The position numbers and the translations under genes are program-made. A stretch of DNA of 64,000 nucleotides. It comes from Gammaproteobacteria bacterium UBA7310 (GTDB lineage Bacteria > Pseudomonadota > Gammaproteobacteria > Pseudomonadales > Ketobacteraceae). The notes below the pieces were generated by a model, which ran no database searches, had not been told where the DNA came from, and saw only the letters and a program-made list of their open reading frames with translations. The stretch is from positions 104,367 through 168,366 of the forward strand of contig DKQK01000012.1 of NCBI GenBank assembly GCA_002471665.1. Direction: 5' to 3'. Shown here in pieces: positions 17,774 through 26,638 of the stretch; position 1 is the stretch's first letter; every line of letters begins with the position of its first letter.

Positions 17774-18955
17774 TCAATCCAGCAGATTATTCAGCGCTAC
17801 GTTAGGGTCCACCTCCGCATCATAATCGACACCCTCCACATTGAAGCCAAACAATTGCATGAACTCGGTGCGAAAGCCGCGAAAATCACTGATGTCATTG
17901 AGGTTCTCCGTGGTGACCTGAGGCCATAACGCCGCCACTTCTTGTTGTACTTCCGGCGTCACCTCTTTTTCATCCACGCGATTACGGCCATCGCTGTCCC
18001 GCCGGGGCTGGGTGTTATACAGGCATTCATCGAACAGGCGATAGATCTGTTCGATGCAGCCTTCGTGGGTACCCTGTTCCTTCATGACGCGGAACAGCAG
18101 TGCCAGATACAGCGGCATCACGGGAATCGCAGCGCTGGACTGGGTAACGACGGCTTTCAAAACAGAAACCCGCGCATCAAAGCCCTTGTCGCGCAGGGCA
18201 GCGGCGGCCCGATCCAGGTCTTTCTTGGCAGCACCGATGGTGCCATCCCAATAAATGTCGCGGGTGATGTCTTCGCCCACATAGGTGTACGAGGTGGTTT
18301 TACAGCCGGCCGCCAGAACCCCTGCTTTATCCAAAGCCGCCATCCACATTTCCCAGTCTTCACCGCCCATCACGGCAACCGTATTGTCGATCTCGTCCTG
18401 GGTGGCAGGTTCCAGGGTGAATTGCTTGATGATTTCCTTGTCGGTATCCAGGCCGGTCTGGGTGACTGCCTTGCCGATGGGCTTCAAGGTGGATGAATAC
18501 ACCGCCCCGGTGTCCGGGTGTTGGCGGCGGGGGGAGGCCAGGCTGTATACCACCAGATCCACCTGCCCCAGATCCTGTTTGATCAGATCAATTGCCTTGG
18601 CTTTGATCGCGTGAGAAAAGGCATCGCCGTTTATATTCTTGGAGTACAGGCCCGCTTCATCGGCAGCCTGCTGGAATGCGGCGGCGTTATACCAGCCTGC
18701 GGAAGCGGTGCGCTTGCCGTATGCCGGTTTCTCGAAAAAAACGCCCACGGTGCTGGCGCCACCACCAAACGCGGCAGTGATGCGGGAAGCCAGTCCATAG
18801 CCGGTGGAGGCACCGATCACCAACACCCGTTTCGGGGCGTCGGCGATGTTGCCCTGTTGTTTAACAAATTCGATCTGCCTTTGCACATTGGCCGCGCAGC
18901 CTGTCGGGTGAGATGTGGTACAGATAAATCCTTTAACCCTGGGTGAAATGACCAT
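17774..18955 (-). CDS. fabV: Trans-2-enoyl-ACP/CoA reductase FabV
   Basis: FabV catalyses the last, NADH-dependent reduction in the fatty-acid elongation cycle and is naturally insensitive to triclosan. The 393-residue length fits the family. The N-terminus MVISPRVKGFICTTSHPTGC is diagnostic, followed by the cofactor motif VIGASTGYGLA. The active-site Tyr-x8-Lys is present as Y-WDGTIGAA-K, and YSLASPRR is also typical. AAGGG lies upstream of the ATG. It is divergent from korA and shares a terminator with the acyltransferase gene. Confidence 0.95.
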   Translation of the reverse strand: MVISPRVKGFICTTSHPTGCAANVQRQIEFVKQQGNIADAPKRVLVIGASTGYGLASRITAAFGGGASTVGVFFEKPAYGKRTASAGWYNAAAFQQAADEAGLYSKNINGDAFSHAIKAKAIDLIKQDLGQVDLVVYSLASPRRQHPDTGAVYSSTLKPIGKAVTQTGLDTDKEIIKQFTLEPATQDEIDNTVAVMGGEDWEMWMAALDKAGVLAAGCKTTSYTYVGEDITRDIYWDGTIGAAKKDLDRAAAALRDKGFDARVSVLKAVVTQSSAAIPVMPLYLALLFRVMKEQGTHEGCIEQIYRLFDECLYNTQPRRDSDGRNRVDEKEVTPEVQQEVAALWPQVTTENLNDISDFRGFRTEFMQLFGFNVEGVDYDAEVDPNVALNNLLD

Positions 18956-19186
18956 TGTTGAACCCTTTTGTGTTGATACCCTTGTACTTTTCCCGGAGGG
19001 TGATGCCTTGGTTTGCAGCCATTCTAAAGGCGCGGCCTGGGGTTGGCCAGTTGCGGACGCAAAGGCCGGGGTAAATTTTATGTTTTCTTACAATTTGTCT
19101 GCCCTTGAGCCAGAGCAAGTTGTCTGCTGCTTGAAAGTGTTAAAGTGTTCCCTTCCTTTACCCACCACAGGAACGGTTGTTGCCGC

Positions 19187-20941
19187 ATGAAAAATGTAAC
19201 CATTGCCCTCACTGGTTCCGGGGGCACCGGCGTGGTCGCCCTGGGCGAAATGGTGTTGCAGGTTGCCGCCCGGCTTGGCTTGTACGGCATTTTGAGAAAA
19301 ACCTTCGGCCCCCAGATACGCGGTGGCGAATCGGCAGCCATAGTGCGCCTGGGCCCCCGCCCACTGGCCAGCTTTGGTGAGACCATCGATCTGCTGCTGG
19401 TGCTGGACTGGACCAACTTCCAGCGTTTTGCCGATGAAATTCCGCTGACGGATACGACGTTGATCATTGAGGATACTGCGGCCGGTACCGCGCCGGCGGC
19501 GTTACAGAGTGCCACCAGGCTGGATTTCAGCGGTCTGGCCCGGCAACAGGGTTCCGCCCACAGCAACATTGCGGCGCTCGGCTACCTGGGCAGCTGGCTG
19601 GGCTGCGATGGCGGACAGATTGAGCGTGCGCTGGAGCAACGGCTCCAACACCACGGTGCGGATACCCTGGCGCTCATCCGTCGGGTTGCCCAGGCTGGAA
19701 GCCACCTGCATACGGTGTCGCCCCTTGCCCTGGCGGCACCCGCTGCCGTCACGGGGGGTGAGAGGGGCAAAGAGAGGGAGCAAGAGAGGGGCGAACGCTG
19801 GCTGGCCACCGGCAATCAACTGGCCGGGCTGGGCGCGCTGGAGGCCGGTATTCGTTTTGTGGCCGCCTATCCCATTACCCCGGCGTCCGATGCGCTGGAA
19901 TGGATGGCGGGCAGAATTGAGCAGCAGGGTGGGCACCTGGTGCAGGCGGAGGATGAATTGGCTGCCATCAACATGGCCATCGGGGCGGGCTTTGGCGGCG
20001 TACCGGCGATGACGGCAACCTCCGGTCCGGGCCTGGCCTTGATGGCTGAGGCCATGGGGTTGGCGGTGGCCAGTGAAACGCCCCTGGTGATTCTGAACGT
20101 GATGCGGGGTGGCCCTTCCACCGGCATTCCCACCAAGAGTGAGCAAAGTGATTTTAACCTGGCGGTCTACGGCCTCCATGGCGATGCCCCCCATGTGGTG
20201 ATGGCGGCCCTCACCATTGCGGACTGTCACCACACCCTGGGCTGGGCGGTGGCGGTAGCCAGTGAGCGCCAGACCCTGTCGATCGTGTTGTCGGATCAGT
20301 TTCTGGGGCAGTCCATGCAGATTTTGCCACCACTGGCGGAGGGGGCTTTCAAGGCGGAGCCGGTCAGCGCCTCCCTGCCGCCGGCAGAGGGCGGCGACTA
20401 TTTCCGTTACCTCAATACCGACAACGGTGTCTCACCGGTGGCGCTGCCCGGGCAAGCCGGCGGCATGTACACCGCCGATGGCCTGGAGCATTCCGAACAG
20501 GCGCTGCCGTCGGCCAAGGCACAGGATCACCAAACCCAGTTGGACAAACGGCAGCGCAAACTGGAAAGCCTGGTGGATTCCCCCCATTGGGGGGAATGCT
20601 GCCGGCAACAGGGTGCAGAGCTGTTGATTCTGTGTTTCGGTTCGCTCTATCCCATTGCCCTGGAAGCCCAGCAGATACTGCTGGGTGAGTCGCTGCCGGT
20701 GAACGTGGTGGGTATAAGGTTGTTATCACCACCACCGCTTGCGCAGATCCGACAGTGCATGGATGAAGTAAAGCAGGTGGTGGTGATCGAGCAGAATCAT
20801 CAAGGGCAGTTTGCCCGTTATTTGCGCTCATTCGGGCTGTCGTTTTGCAGTTATCATCGCCCCGGTCCGCGACTGTTTACGCCCGGGGAACTGGTGCGTC
20901 AGGTGAAGGAGATGCGTCATGCTGAAAGCCAGGCAATATAA
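19187..20941 (+). CDS. korA: 2-oxoacid:acceptor oxidoreductase, fused gamma-alpha subunit
   Basis: About 190 N-terminal residues form the gamma domain (TGSGGTGVVALGEMVL, then TFGPQIRGGESAA). They are joined to the alpha (pyrimidine-binding) domain by a charged, repetitive linker (GERGKEREQERGER). The alpha domain has YPITP at 228-232 and the EDELAAINMAIGA and TSGPGLALMAE blocks. Such proteins pair with a TPP-binding beta subunit to oxidise 2-oxoglutarate or related 2-oxoacids to acyl-CoA with ferredoxin reduction; 2-oxoglutarate is the commonest substrate for this layout but is unproven here. ATG 19187 fits the family N-terminus better than GTG 19145. It overlaps korB by 23 bp. Confidence 0.88.
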   Translation: MKNVTIALTGSGGTGVVALGEMVLQVAARLGLYGILRKTFGPQIRGGESAAIVRLGPRPLASFGETIDLLLVLDWTNFQRFADEIPLTDTTLIIEDTAAGTAPAALQSATRLDFSGLARQQGSAHSNIAALGYLGSWLGCDGGQIERALEQRLQHHGADTLALIRRVAQAGSHLHTVSPLALAAPAAVTGGERGKEREQERGERWLATGNQLAGLGALEAGIRFVAAYPITPASDALEWMAGRIEQQGGHLVQAEDELAAINMAIGAGFGGVPAMTATSGPGLALMAEAMGLAVASETPLVILNVMRGGPSTGIPTKSEQSDFNLAVYGLHGDAPHVVMAALTIADCHHTLGWAVAVASERQTLSIVLSDQFLGQSMQILPPLAEGAFKAEPVSASLPPAEGGDYFRYLNTDNGVSPVALPGQAGGMYTADGLEHSEQALPSAKAQDHQTQLDKRQRKLESLVDSPHWGECCRQQGAELLILCFGSLYPIALEAQQILLGESLPVNVVGIRLLSPPPLAQIRQCMDEVKQVVVIEQNHQGQFARYLRSFGLSFCSYHRPGPRLFTPGELVRQVKEMRHAESQAI

Positions 20942-21725
20942 ATCCGGTGTCAAACCCATCTGGTGTCCGGGCTGCGGACATTACAGTGTGCTCAACGCCA
21001 TTACCAAGGCGTTCGCTGCCCTCGAGCAGGCACCGGAAAACGCCGTGCTGGTGTCCGGTATCGGCTGCTCGTCCCGGTTGCCCGCCTATGTCAGCAGCTA
21101 CGGTTTTCACGGTGTCCACGGCCGCGCGTTGCCGCTGGCGGCGGGGCTGAAAGTGGCACGTCCGGAGCTCAATGTGATGGCGCTGGGGGGCGATGGTGAT
21201 GGCTTTTCCATCGGTGGCAACCACTTCCTGCATGCCTGTCGTCGCAATGTGGATATCGTGTACGTGGTCATGGATAACGAAGTCTACGGCATGACCAAAG
21301 GACAGGCGTCACCCACCACACCGGAGCATTGGGAACACAGCAAACTGACACCCCATGGCCCGGAAGTGCGTCCGTTCCAGCCCTGTGCCATCGCCTTGGC
21401 GGCCGGGGCCAGTTTCATCGCCCGCGGGCATTCCGGCGATCCCAACGGTTTGGCGCAGATCCTGTTTGAAGCCGTGCAGCATCCGGGGTTTGCATTTGTG
21501 CAGGTGCTGAGTCAGTGCGTGACCTTCTGCCCTGAGCAGGCGGCATGGAAGGAACGGGTGCACCAGGAAGACCATTGCACCCGGGATCCGGTGGCAGCAG
21601 CGCGCTTTCTACATGGGGATGATGGCTTTGGTAAAGGTATTTTCTACCGCAATCCGCGCCCGGTCTGGCCCTTGGTTCATGCAGCGGCCGCTGCGGCCGA
21701 CCTGCGGGAGGGGTTCAGACTGTGA
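20919..21725 (+). CDS. korB: 2-oxoacid:acceptor oxidoreductase, TPP-binding beta subunit
   Basis: This 268-residue protein carries CPGCG (C16 and C19) and the TPP/Mg motif GGDGDGFSIGGNH (GDGD from 91), followed by MDNEVYGMTKGQASPTT. These mark the beta subunit that binds thiamine pyrophosphate and an iron-sulfur cluster and carries out the decarboxylation. AAGGAGATG precedes the ATG inside the end of korA, so the two are translationally coupled. No separate delta/ferredoxin subunit is present, consistent with the two-subunit bacterial type. Substrate preference is inferred from the family only. Confidence 0.9.
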   Translation: MLKARQYKSGVKPIWCPGCGHYSVLNAITKAFAALEQAPENAVLVSGIGCSSRLPAYVSSYGFHGVHGRALPLAAGLKVARPELNVMALGGDGDGFSIGGNHFLHACRRNVDIVYVVMDNEVYGMTKGQASPTTPEHWEHSKLTPHGPEVRPFQPCAIALAAGASFIARGHSGDPNGLAQILFEAVQHPGFAFVQVLSQCVTFCPEQAAWKERVHQEDHCTRDPVAAARFLHGDDGFGKGIFYRNPRPVWPLVHAAAAAADLREGFRL

Positions 21726-22237
21726 CTACACTGTATGAAGATGAGGCGTTGTTTCTGGCCCACAGCGTGGCGCTGGAGCAGGAGGCAGCGCAGCGGTTGT
21801 ATGAGCTGGCCAACACCATGGACGTGCACAACAACCGTGAATTGCAGGGTTTGCTGCTGGAGTTGGCCGCCTACAGCGAGCATCATGCCCTGGCGGTAGA
21901 GGCTCTGTGCCAGGGCAGAACCTTGCCCTCTCTGCGGGCCTGGGAATACAGCTGGCCCCAGGAGGAATCACCGGAAGTATTCCACTATGCCCGGGTGCAT
22001 TACCTGATGACCGCGGAGCAGGCCCTGCAGGTGGCGTTGGAGGTGGAGCAGAACGCGCGGGGCTTTTATGAGGATGTGGCCAGGCGCAGTGGCAACCCGG
22101 CCCTGGCGGAATTGGCCAGCCGGTTTGCCGGGGAAGAGGCTGAACACGTGCAGGCGCTGCAGGCGCGCTTACAGGTGCTGCAGTCTGCCGCTGCTTTGGA
22201 TAACACGGACTTTGATCCGCCTCATATGCCTGAGTAG
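21722..22237 (+). CDS. Ferritin-like (rubrerythrin-type) diiron protein
   Basis: The 171 residues form a four-helix bundle with paired ligand motifs: LEQEA and AYSEHHALAVE in the first half, and LEVEQNARGFYEDVA and GEEAEHVQAL in the second. This is the usual Glu/ExxH-like diiron arrangement of rubrerythrin relatives; there is no C-terminal rubredoxin domain. Its GTG start overlaps the korB stop (GTGA), so it is made with the oxidoreductase. I infer that it protects the oxygen-sensitive iron-sulfur enzyme by scavenging peroxide or oxygen, or handles iron for it. Confidence 0.75.
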   Translation: MTTLYEDEALFLAHSVALEQEAAQRLYELANTMDVHNNRELQGLLLELAAYSEHHALAVEALCQGRTLPSLRAWEYSWPQEESPEVFHYARVHYLMTAEQALQVALEVEQNARGFYEDVARRSGNPALAELASRFAGEEAEHVQALQARLQVLQSAAALDNTDFDPPHMPE

Positions 22238-22251
22238 AGCCTGTCTGCGCG

Positions 22252-23274
22252 TTATTGGGCATTGATTTTGCGTTTGTATTGCCCCGGGGACAGGCCGGTC
22301 CAATTTTTAAAAGCGCGCACAAACGAAGCCGTTTCTGTGTATCCGGTATGGCGTGCGACCTCCTTGATGGAGGCATTCTGGCTTAACCAGAAAATGGCTT
22401 TTTCCCGCCGCACGGTATCTTTCAGGGATTGAAACTGGGTGCCCTCGGCGGTGAGTTTGCGGCGCAGTGTGCGCGAGGTCATATGCAGTTGGGCGGCAAC
22501 GTCCTCCACCGAGATGCGCTGCAGATTATCGCAGTGCTTTAACAGGTGGGTCACCCGTTCGGTAAGTTGTTCGGCAAACTGCAGTTTGCGGAACCAAACC
22601 AGGGGCACCTTGGCCAGATAGCGCCGCAGTTGAGCGTCGGTTCGTTGCACCGGGCGCTCCATCATATAAGTGGGCCACAGCAGAGCGTTTTCCGCTTGCT
22701 GGAACTGGGCCGGGCACGGGAACAGCAACGGGTATTCGGCCTGGTGTGCCGGTGCCGGCATGATCATATGCACCGCGTTCAGGGGGATCACCTCGGCGAT
22801 CAACCAGGAAGGAAACCGGTGCCAGATCAACATCAGCAGCTCGGTCATGACAAAGTCCGGATCTTTCTCCGGCTCGGCCATGCGCAGCTGCAGACGGGTT
22901 TCATCCGCCGCTTCGCGCACATCAAACAGCACCGAACCGGTGACCAGCCGGTAAAAACGGCCGGTTTCCACCAACACATCCCGCAGGGTCGGGCAATGTA
23001 TCAGGCGTTCTGCCAGCAACGTGAAAATGCCGAAGCGTGCCCGGGCCGCCGCCAGCCCCATAAACTCATCGTCACTGTCCACCATTACCCGGTGCAGCAG
23101 GCGCGCCAGTTGGTACGGGGCCAGTCGTGCCTGATCGTCCGCCAGCAGGGCGGGGGTCAGGGCGGCGTATTCCATCAGTGCTTGGCAATCCAGACCCAGG
23201 TTGCGGCCCCGTTGTAGGTAGGCGCGGGCGAAGTGAATGGAGACGGTATGATTGGTGTAATGGGGTTTGATCAT
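22252..23274 (-). CDS. AraC family transcriptional regulator
   Basis: The 340-residue protein has an N-terminal effector domain of the AraC_arabin_N/OruR type and a C-terminal double helix-turn-helix. Visible parts of the latter are ISVEDVAAQLHMTSRTLRRKL, given in part as VAAQLHMTSRTLRRKL, and IKEVARHTGYTETASFVRAFKNWTGLSP, given in part as GYTETASFVRAF. Regulators of this branch often control lipid, amino-acid or aromatic catabolism. It is divergent from the acyl-CoA dehydrogenase gene at 23482. The 207-bp gap holds a small hairpin or operator (AGGGCA/TGCCCT, 23306-23321), so control of that gene is likely. Confidence 0.85.
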   Translation of the reverse strand: MIKPHYTNHTVSIHFARAYLQRGRNLGLDCQALMEYAALTPALLADDQARLAPYQLARLLHRVMVDSDDEFMGLAAARARFGIFTLLAERLIHCPTLRDVLVETGRFYRLVTGSVLFDVREAADETRLQLRMAEPEKDPDFVMTELLMLIWHRFPSWLIAEVIPLNAVHMIMPAPAHQAEYPLLFPCPAQFQQAENALLWPTYMMERPVQRTDAQLRRYLAKVPLVWFRKLQFAEQLTERVTHLLKHCDNLQRISVEDVAAQLHMTSRTLRRKLTAEGTQFQSLKDTVRREKAIFWLSQNASIKEVARHTGYTETASFVRAFKNWTGLSPGQYKRKINAQ

Positions 23275-23481
23275 CCCATCAAATGTCCGAAATAGGTAAA
23301 TATTCAGGGCAATAATGCCCTAATAGGGGCTAAATTTCATCTAAAATGGGGTTGTTGGTCCGAATATGCTAATTAAATGACACGATCCATCATTGAGGCC
23401 CGGCCGAACCTGGTCCACACTGCTATACCCGATGCAGCCCAATCTGCAGCCTATCATTCACCCATTTTGGAAGAGGCCCCC

Positions 23482-24624
23482 ATGAGCGCACAAAACGAAG
23501 AACTGGATCTGTTTCGTGACATGGTGTTGCGGTTCCTGGAACAGGAAATCGAACCCCATTTTGAAGAGTGGGAAAAGAACCACATGATGCCCCGTGAAGT
23601 CTGGAACACCATGGGTGCCGCCGGTTTGTTGCTGGTGGATATGCCGGAAGAATACGGTTCTGCCGGAGCCAGTTTTGACGTGGCCCAGATGATCATGTGG
23701 GAAATGTCCCGGCTGGGTTATGCCGGCCTGGCAACGGGCTATAACATTCACGCCAACATCTGCGCCCCCTATGTGAACAATATCGGCACCGAAGCCCAGA
23801 AAGCCCAGTGGTTGCCCAAGATGGTGACCGGTGAAGTGGTGACGGCGATTGCCATGACCGAACCCGGTGCCGGCAGTGATCTGGCCGCGCTGCGTACCAC
23901 CGCAGTGAAAGACGGCGACGAGTACGTGCTGAACGGCTCCAAGGTTTTTATCACCAACGGCATTCACGCCGACATGGTGATCGTGTGCGCCAAAACCGAC
24001 CCCAAAGCCGGAGCCAAAGGCATCTCCCTGTTCCTGGTGGACACCTCGTTGCCGGGCTTTTCCACCGGCAAAAAGATCGAAAAAATCGGCCAGCATTCCA
24101 GCGATACCGCGGAACTGTTCTTCAGTGACTTGCGTGTTCCCGCCGATGCACTGTTGGGCGAAGAAGGCAAGGGCTTTGTGTATCTGATGGAAGAGCTGCC
24201 CCGAGAGCGTTTGGGCTGTTCTACCCAGGCTGTGGGTGCTGCCCAGGGGGCTCTGGATCTGGCGGCGGCCTATGTGCAGGAACGTCAGGCCTTCGGCCAG
24301 CCCATTGCCAAGTTCCAGAACACCCGCTTTAAGCTGGCCGACGTGAAGACCGACATCGAACTGAACCTGGCGCTGTTGGAGAAAAACATTACCAAGTTCA
24401 AGGCCGGCAAGATGACGGTTGATGATGCGGCGGTGCTGAAGCTGGCCACCACCGAAATGCAACTGCGGGCGGTGAACGAATGCCTGCAGATGTTCGGTGG
24501 TTACGGCTATACCGTTGAGTATCCGATTTCCCGGTTTTACGTCGACGCCCGTATTCAGACTATCTATGCCGGATCTTCGGAAATCATGAAAGAGGTGATT
24601 TCCCGCGGTATCGTGGGGCGTTAA
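23482..24624 (+). CDS. Acyl-CoA dehydrogenase (long-chain/isovaleryl-type catalytic Glu position)
   Basis: The 380-residue flavoprotein has the FAD/substrate motif AMTEPGAGSDL and the C-terminal MFGGYGYTVEYPISRF. The Glu that in medium-chain enzymes sits in YEG is Ala here (IYAGSSEIMK). The alternative catalytic Glu of the long-chain and isovaleryl enzymes is present in ELPRERL (E242). It catalyses alpha,beta-dehydrogenation of an acyl-CoA, passing electrons to ETF. ATG 23482 has a strong GGAAGAGG five bases upstream; upstream in-frame codons are less likely. The divergent AraC regulator is the probable controller, and a hairpin follows. Confidence 0.9.
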   Translation: MSAQNEELDLFRDMVLRFLEQEIEPHFEEWEKNHMMPREVWNTMGAAGLLLVDMPEEYGSAGASFDVAQMIMWEMSRLGYAGLATGYNIHANICAPYVNNIGTEAQKAQWLPKMVTGEVVTAIAMTEPGAGSDLAALRTTAVKDGDEYVLNGSKVFITNGIHADMVIVCAKTDPKAGAKGISLFLVDTSLPGFSTGKKIEKIGQHSSDTAELFFSDLRVPADALLGEEGKGFVYLMEELPRERLGCSTQAVGAAQGALDLAAAYVQERQAFGQPIAKFQNTRFKLADVKTDIELNLALLEKNITKFKAGKMTVDDAAVLKLATTEMQLRAVNECLQMFGGYGYTVEYPISRFYVDARIQTIYAGSSEIMKEVISRGIVGR

Positions 24625-24650
24625 TCCAAGCCGCTGATCCAAGTCAGGTT

Positions 24651-24684
24651 ATCCTGCAGCCGGGCTTTCCAGAGGCTGCAGGAT
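24651..24684 (+). terminator. Hairpin after acyl-CoA dehydrogenase
   Basis: ATCCTGCAGCC (24651-24661) and GGCTGCAGGAT (24674-24684) form a perfect 11-bp stem with a 12-nt loop, 27 bp after the stop codon. Only a weak T-rich stretch follows. Confidence 0.6.
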
Positions 24685-24719
24685 GCATTATTCTATGGGC
24701 TGGTTAGTATAATTTACGG

Positions 24720-25160
24720 TTGATATACCCAGTGCCCCATCGCTTTCCATCTGACAGGCTGTTCTCCAAGCCAGCGCAAACCCTCCTGCTGTTGCTCAGC
24801 ATGATGGGGGCGTTGTTGGGTGCCTCGTCGGTAGCGGCCGCGCATTGTCACCAACCTTCCCCAGCGACCGATTACGTAACCGGTCAAATCCAGGCCCCCG
24901 CTGCCACACCCGTTCTGTTGCAGAGCCCGGTGGCATTGCTTGATAACAGCATTGGCGCTGCTGCCCCAGCGCTGGAGCCGGATTGTTGTCAACAGCGCTG
25001 CAGTTGCCCCATGGCCGCCTGTGGCGCAGGCCACGGGGCAGCGTCACCGGCACCAGTGTTGGCCTTCACCAGCGGTGGGGCGGAAGCCATCCCCACTGCA
25101 TCCAATCTCTATACCCACCTCCACATTGCACTGTTGTTGAAACCGCCCATCGCGGCCTGA
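24720..25160 (+). CDS. Small secreted Cys/His-containing protein ahead of the Cus operon
   Basis: This protein of up to 146 residues has a signal-like segment (TLLLLLSMMGALLGASSVAAAHCH) given here as LLLLLSMMG...SSVAAAHC. A Cys cluster follows (CCQQRCSCPMAAC), with several Met and His residues. Short secreted proteins like this often precede copper efflux genes and may bind or sense metal. The start is unclear: TTG 24720 and GTG 24732 are both possible. It lies 68 bp upstream of the TolC-like gene on the same strand. I do not recognise a named family. Confidence 0.55.
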   Translation: MIYPVPHRFPSDRLFSKPAQTLLLLLSMMGALLGASSVAAAHCHQPSPATDYVTGQIQAPAATPVLLQSPVALLDNSIGAAAPALEPDCCQQRCSCPMAACGAGHGAASPAPVLAFTSGGAEAIPTASNLYTHLHIALLLKPPIAA

Positions 25161-25228
25161 CTCAGGATAAATCCGTCTGTCCGATGTTGTCTGTCGGGCT
25201 ACTCGTATTAACTTGATTCGGAGCCGTT

Positions 25229-26638
25229 ATGATACGTCCACAATTGAAACGCATTTCATGCTGGGTTTGTGCCGTTGGGCTGTGTGTTGGCAGTGCCGTG
25301 GTTGCTGAACCCCTATCCGATCAACCCGGGGCGACCGGCTCCCTGTCCCTTGAGCGAGCCATTGCACTGGCCCGACAACAGGATCCCTGGCTAGAGGGGA
25401 ACCGTCATGCCGAGCAGGCGCTGAACGACCTGAGTGTGGCGTCCGGTTCACTGCCGGATCCCAAGGTCAGTGTTGCCTTCGCCAATTTGCCCACCAATAC
25501 CTGGGATTTCGATCAGGAACCCATGACCCAATTTAAAGTGGGGGTGACCCAGATGTTCCCCCGCGGTGACCAGTTGGCGCTGCAACGCAAACAACTGCAG
25601 TTAAGCCGAGCCGGCAAGCCGTTTGAACGCGAGGAGCGGGAGGCGGAACTGAGGCGGCGGGTGAGCTGGTTATGGTTGGAAGCCTGGCGCACCCAAGAGT
25701 CCATCGCACTGATTAACCGCAACCGTTTCTTGTTCGAACAAATGTTGGAGATCACCCAAAGCAGTTATTCGTCAGCGGTGGGGCGTACCCGGCAGCAGGA
25801 TGTGATCCGGGCCCAGTTGGAGTTGACCCGCTTGGAGGATCGCCTGACCCAGCTGCAGCAGCAACAGGATGCCAGTCTGGCGCAATTGAGTCAGTGGGTC
25901 GGTGATGTTGGGGAGGTGGCGGCGCAGTCCGATACGGGGCCGGCTTTCAGGGCGGCAAAACCGGCCTATGAATTGCCCCGCGCGTTGCCCCAGATCACCA
26001 GGCTGGCTCCAGCACAGCTGCTGGAGCAACAACACAGTGACTGGCAACAGCTTGCCTCACGCTTCCTTGAGCATCCTTCGGTGCGCAAGCTGGAGCAGGA
26101 TATTCTGGCCAGTCATGCCGAGGCAGACCTGGCCCGGCAACGCTATAAGCCGGAGTGGGGGGTGAATGCCAGTTATGGTTACCGTGACGACGATCCCATG
26201 GGCAATCAGCGTGCGGATTTTTTCTCCATCGGTGTCAGTTTTGATATGCCGCTGTTCACCGGTAATCGTCAGGATCGCCAGGTATCTGCAGCCGTGGCAA
26301 AGGTGGAAACAGAAAAAACCCGCAAGTGGTTGCGGCTGAAAACCATGTTGTCCGAGTTTGACGAGGCGCGGGCGCAATGGCAGCGGCTCAACGAGCGCCA
26401 TGAATTGTATAAATCCCGCCTGCTGCCGCAAATGCATGAGCAGGCGGAAGCATCGCTCACCGCCTACACCAATGACAGTGGTGATTTTGCAGAGGTGATG
26501 CGGGCGCGGATCGCCGAACTCAATGCCGAAATCGATGCGCTTGCCATTGCGGCCCGGCGCCAGCAGTTGGTTGCGCAATTAAATTATTACTTCGCGGGCA
26601 GTGTTGCGGATCAAACAGGGGAATCTCACCATGAATAA
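25229..26638 (+). CDS. cusC: TolC-family outer-membrane channel of a metal efflux system (CusC-like)
   Basis: This 469-residue protein has a signal peptide and the two long coiled-coil halves of outer-membrane efflux channels, seen as heptad-rich regions at about 120-215 and 370-450. LSLERAIALARQQDPWLEGNRHAEQAL is the usual N-terminal start of the fold (given in part: LERAIALARQQDP). It forms the exit duct of a tripartite efflux pump. Its stop overlaps the start of the adaptor gene by 8 bp, so the Cus genes are one transcription unit. No lipobox Cys is evident, unlike E. coli CusC. Confidence 0.85.
   Translation: MIRPQLKRISCWVCAVGLCVGSAVVAEPLSDQPGATGSLSLERAIALARQQDPWLEGNRHAEQALNDLSVASGSLPDPKVSVAFANLPTNTWDFDQEPMTQFKVGVTQMFPRGDQLALQRKQLQLSRAGKPFEREEREAELRRRVSWLWLEAWRTQESIALINRNRFLFEQMLEITQSSYSSAVGRTRQQDVIRAQLELTRLEDRLTQLQQQQDASLAQLSQWVGDVGEVAAQSDTGPAFRAAKPAYELPRALPQITRLAPAQLLEQQHSDWQQLASRFLEHPSVRKLEQDILASHAEADLARQRYKPEWGVNASYGYRDDDPMGNQRADFFSIGVSFDMPLFTGNRQDRQVSAAVAKVETEKTRKWLRLKTMLSEFDEARAQWQRLNERHELYKSRLLPQMHEQAEASLTAYTNDSGDFAEVMRARIAELNAEIDALAIAARRQQLVAQLNYYFAGSVADQTGESHHE

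Noticed and set aside
23458..24642. 394-codon open frame opposite the acyl-CoA dehydrogenase
   Set aside because: It mirrors a clearly real gene; the protein is rich in His, Gly and Gln with no domain pattern.
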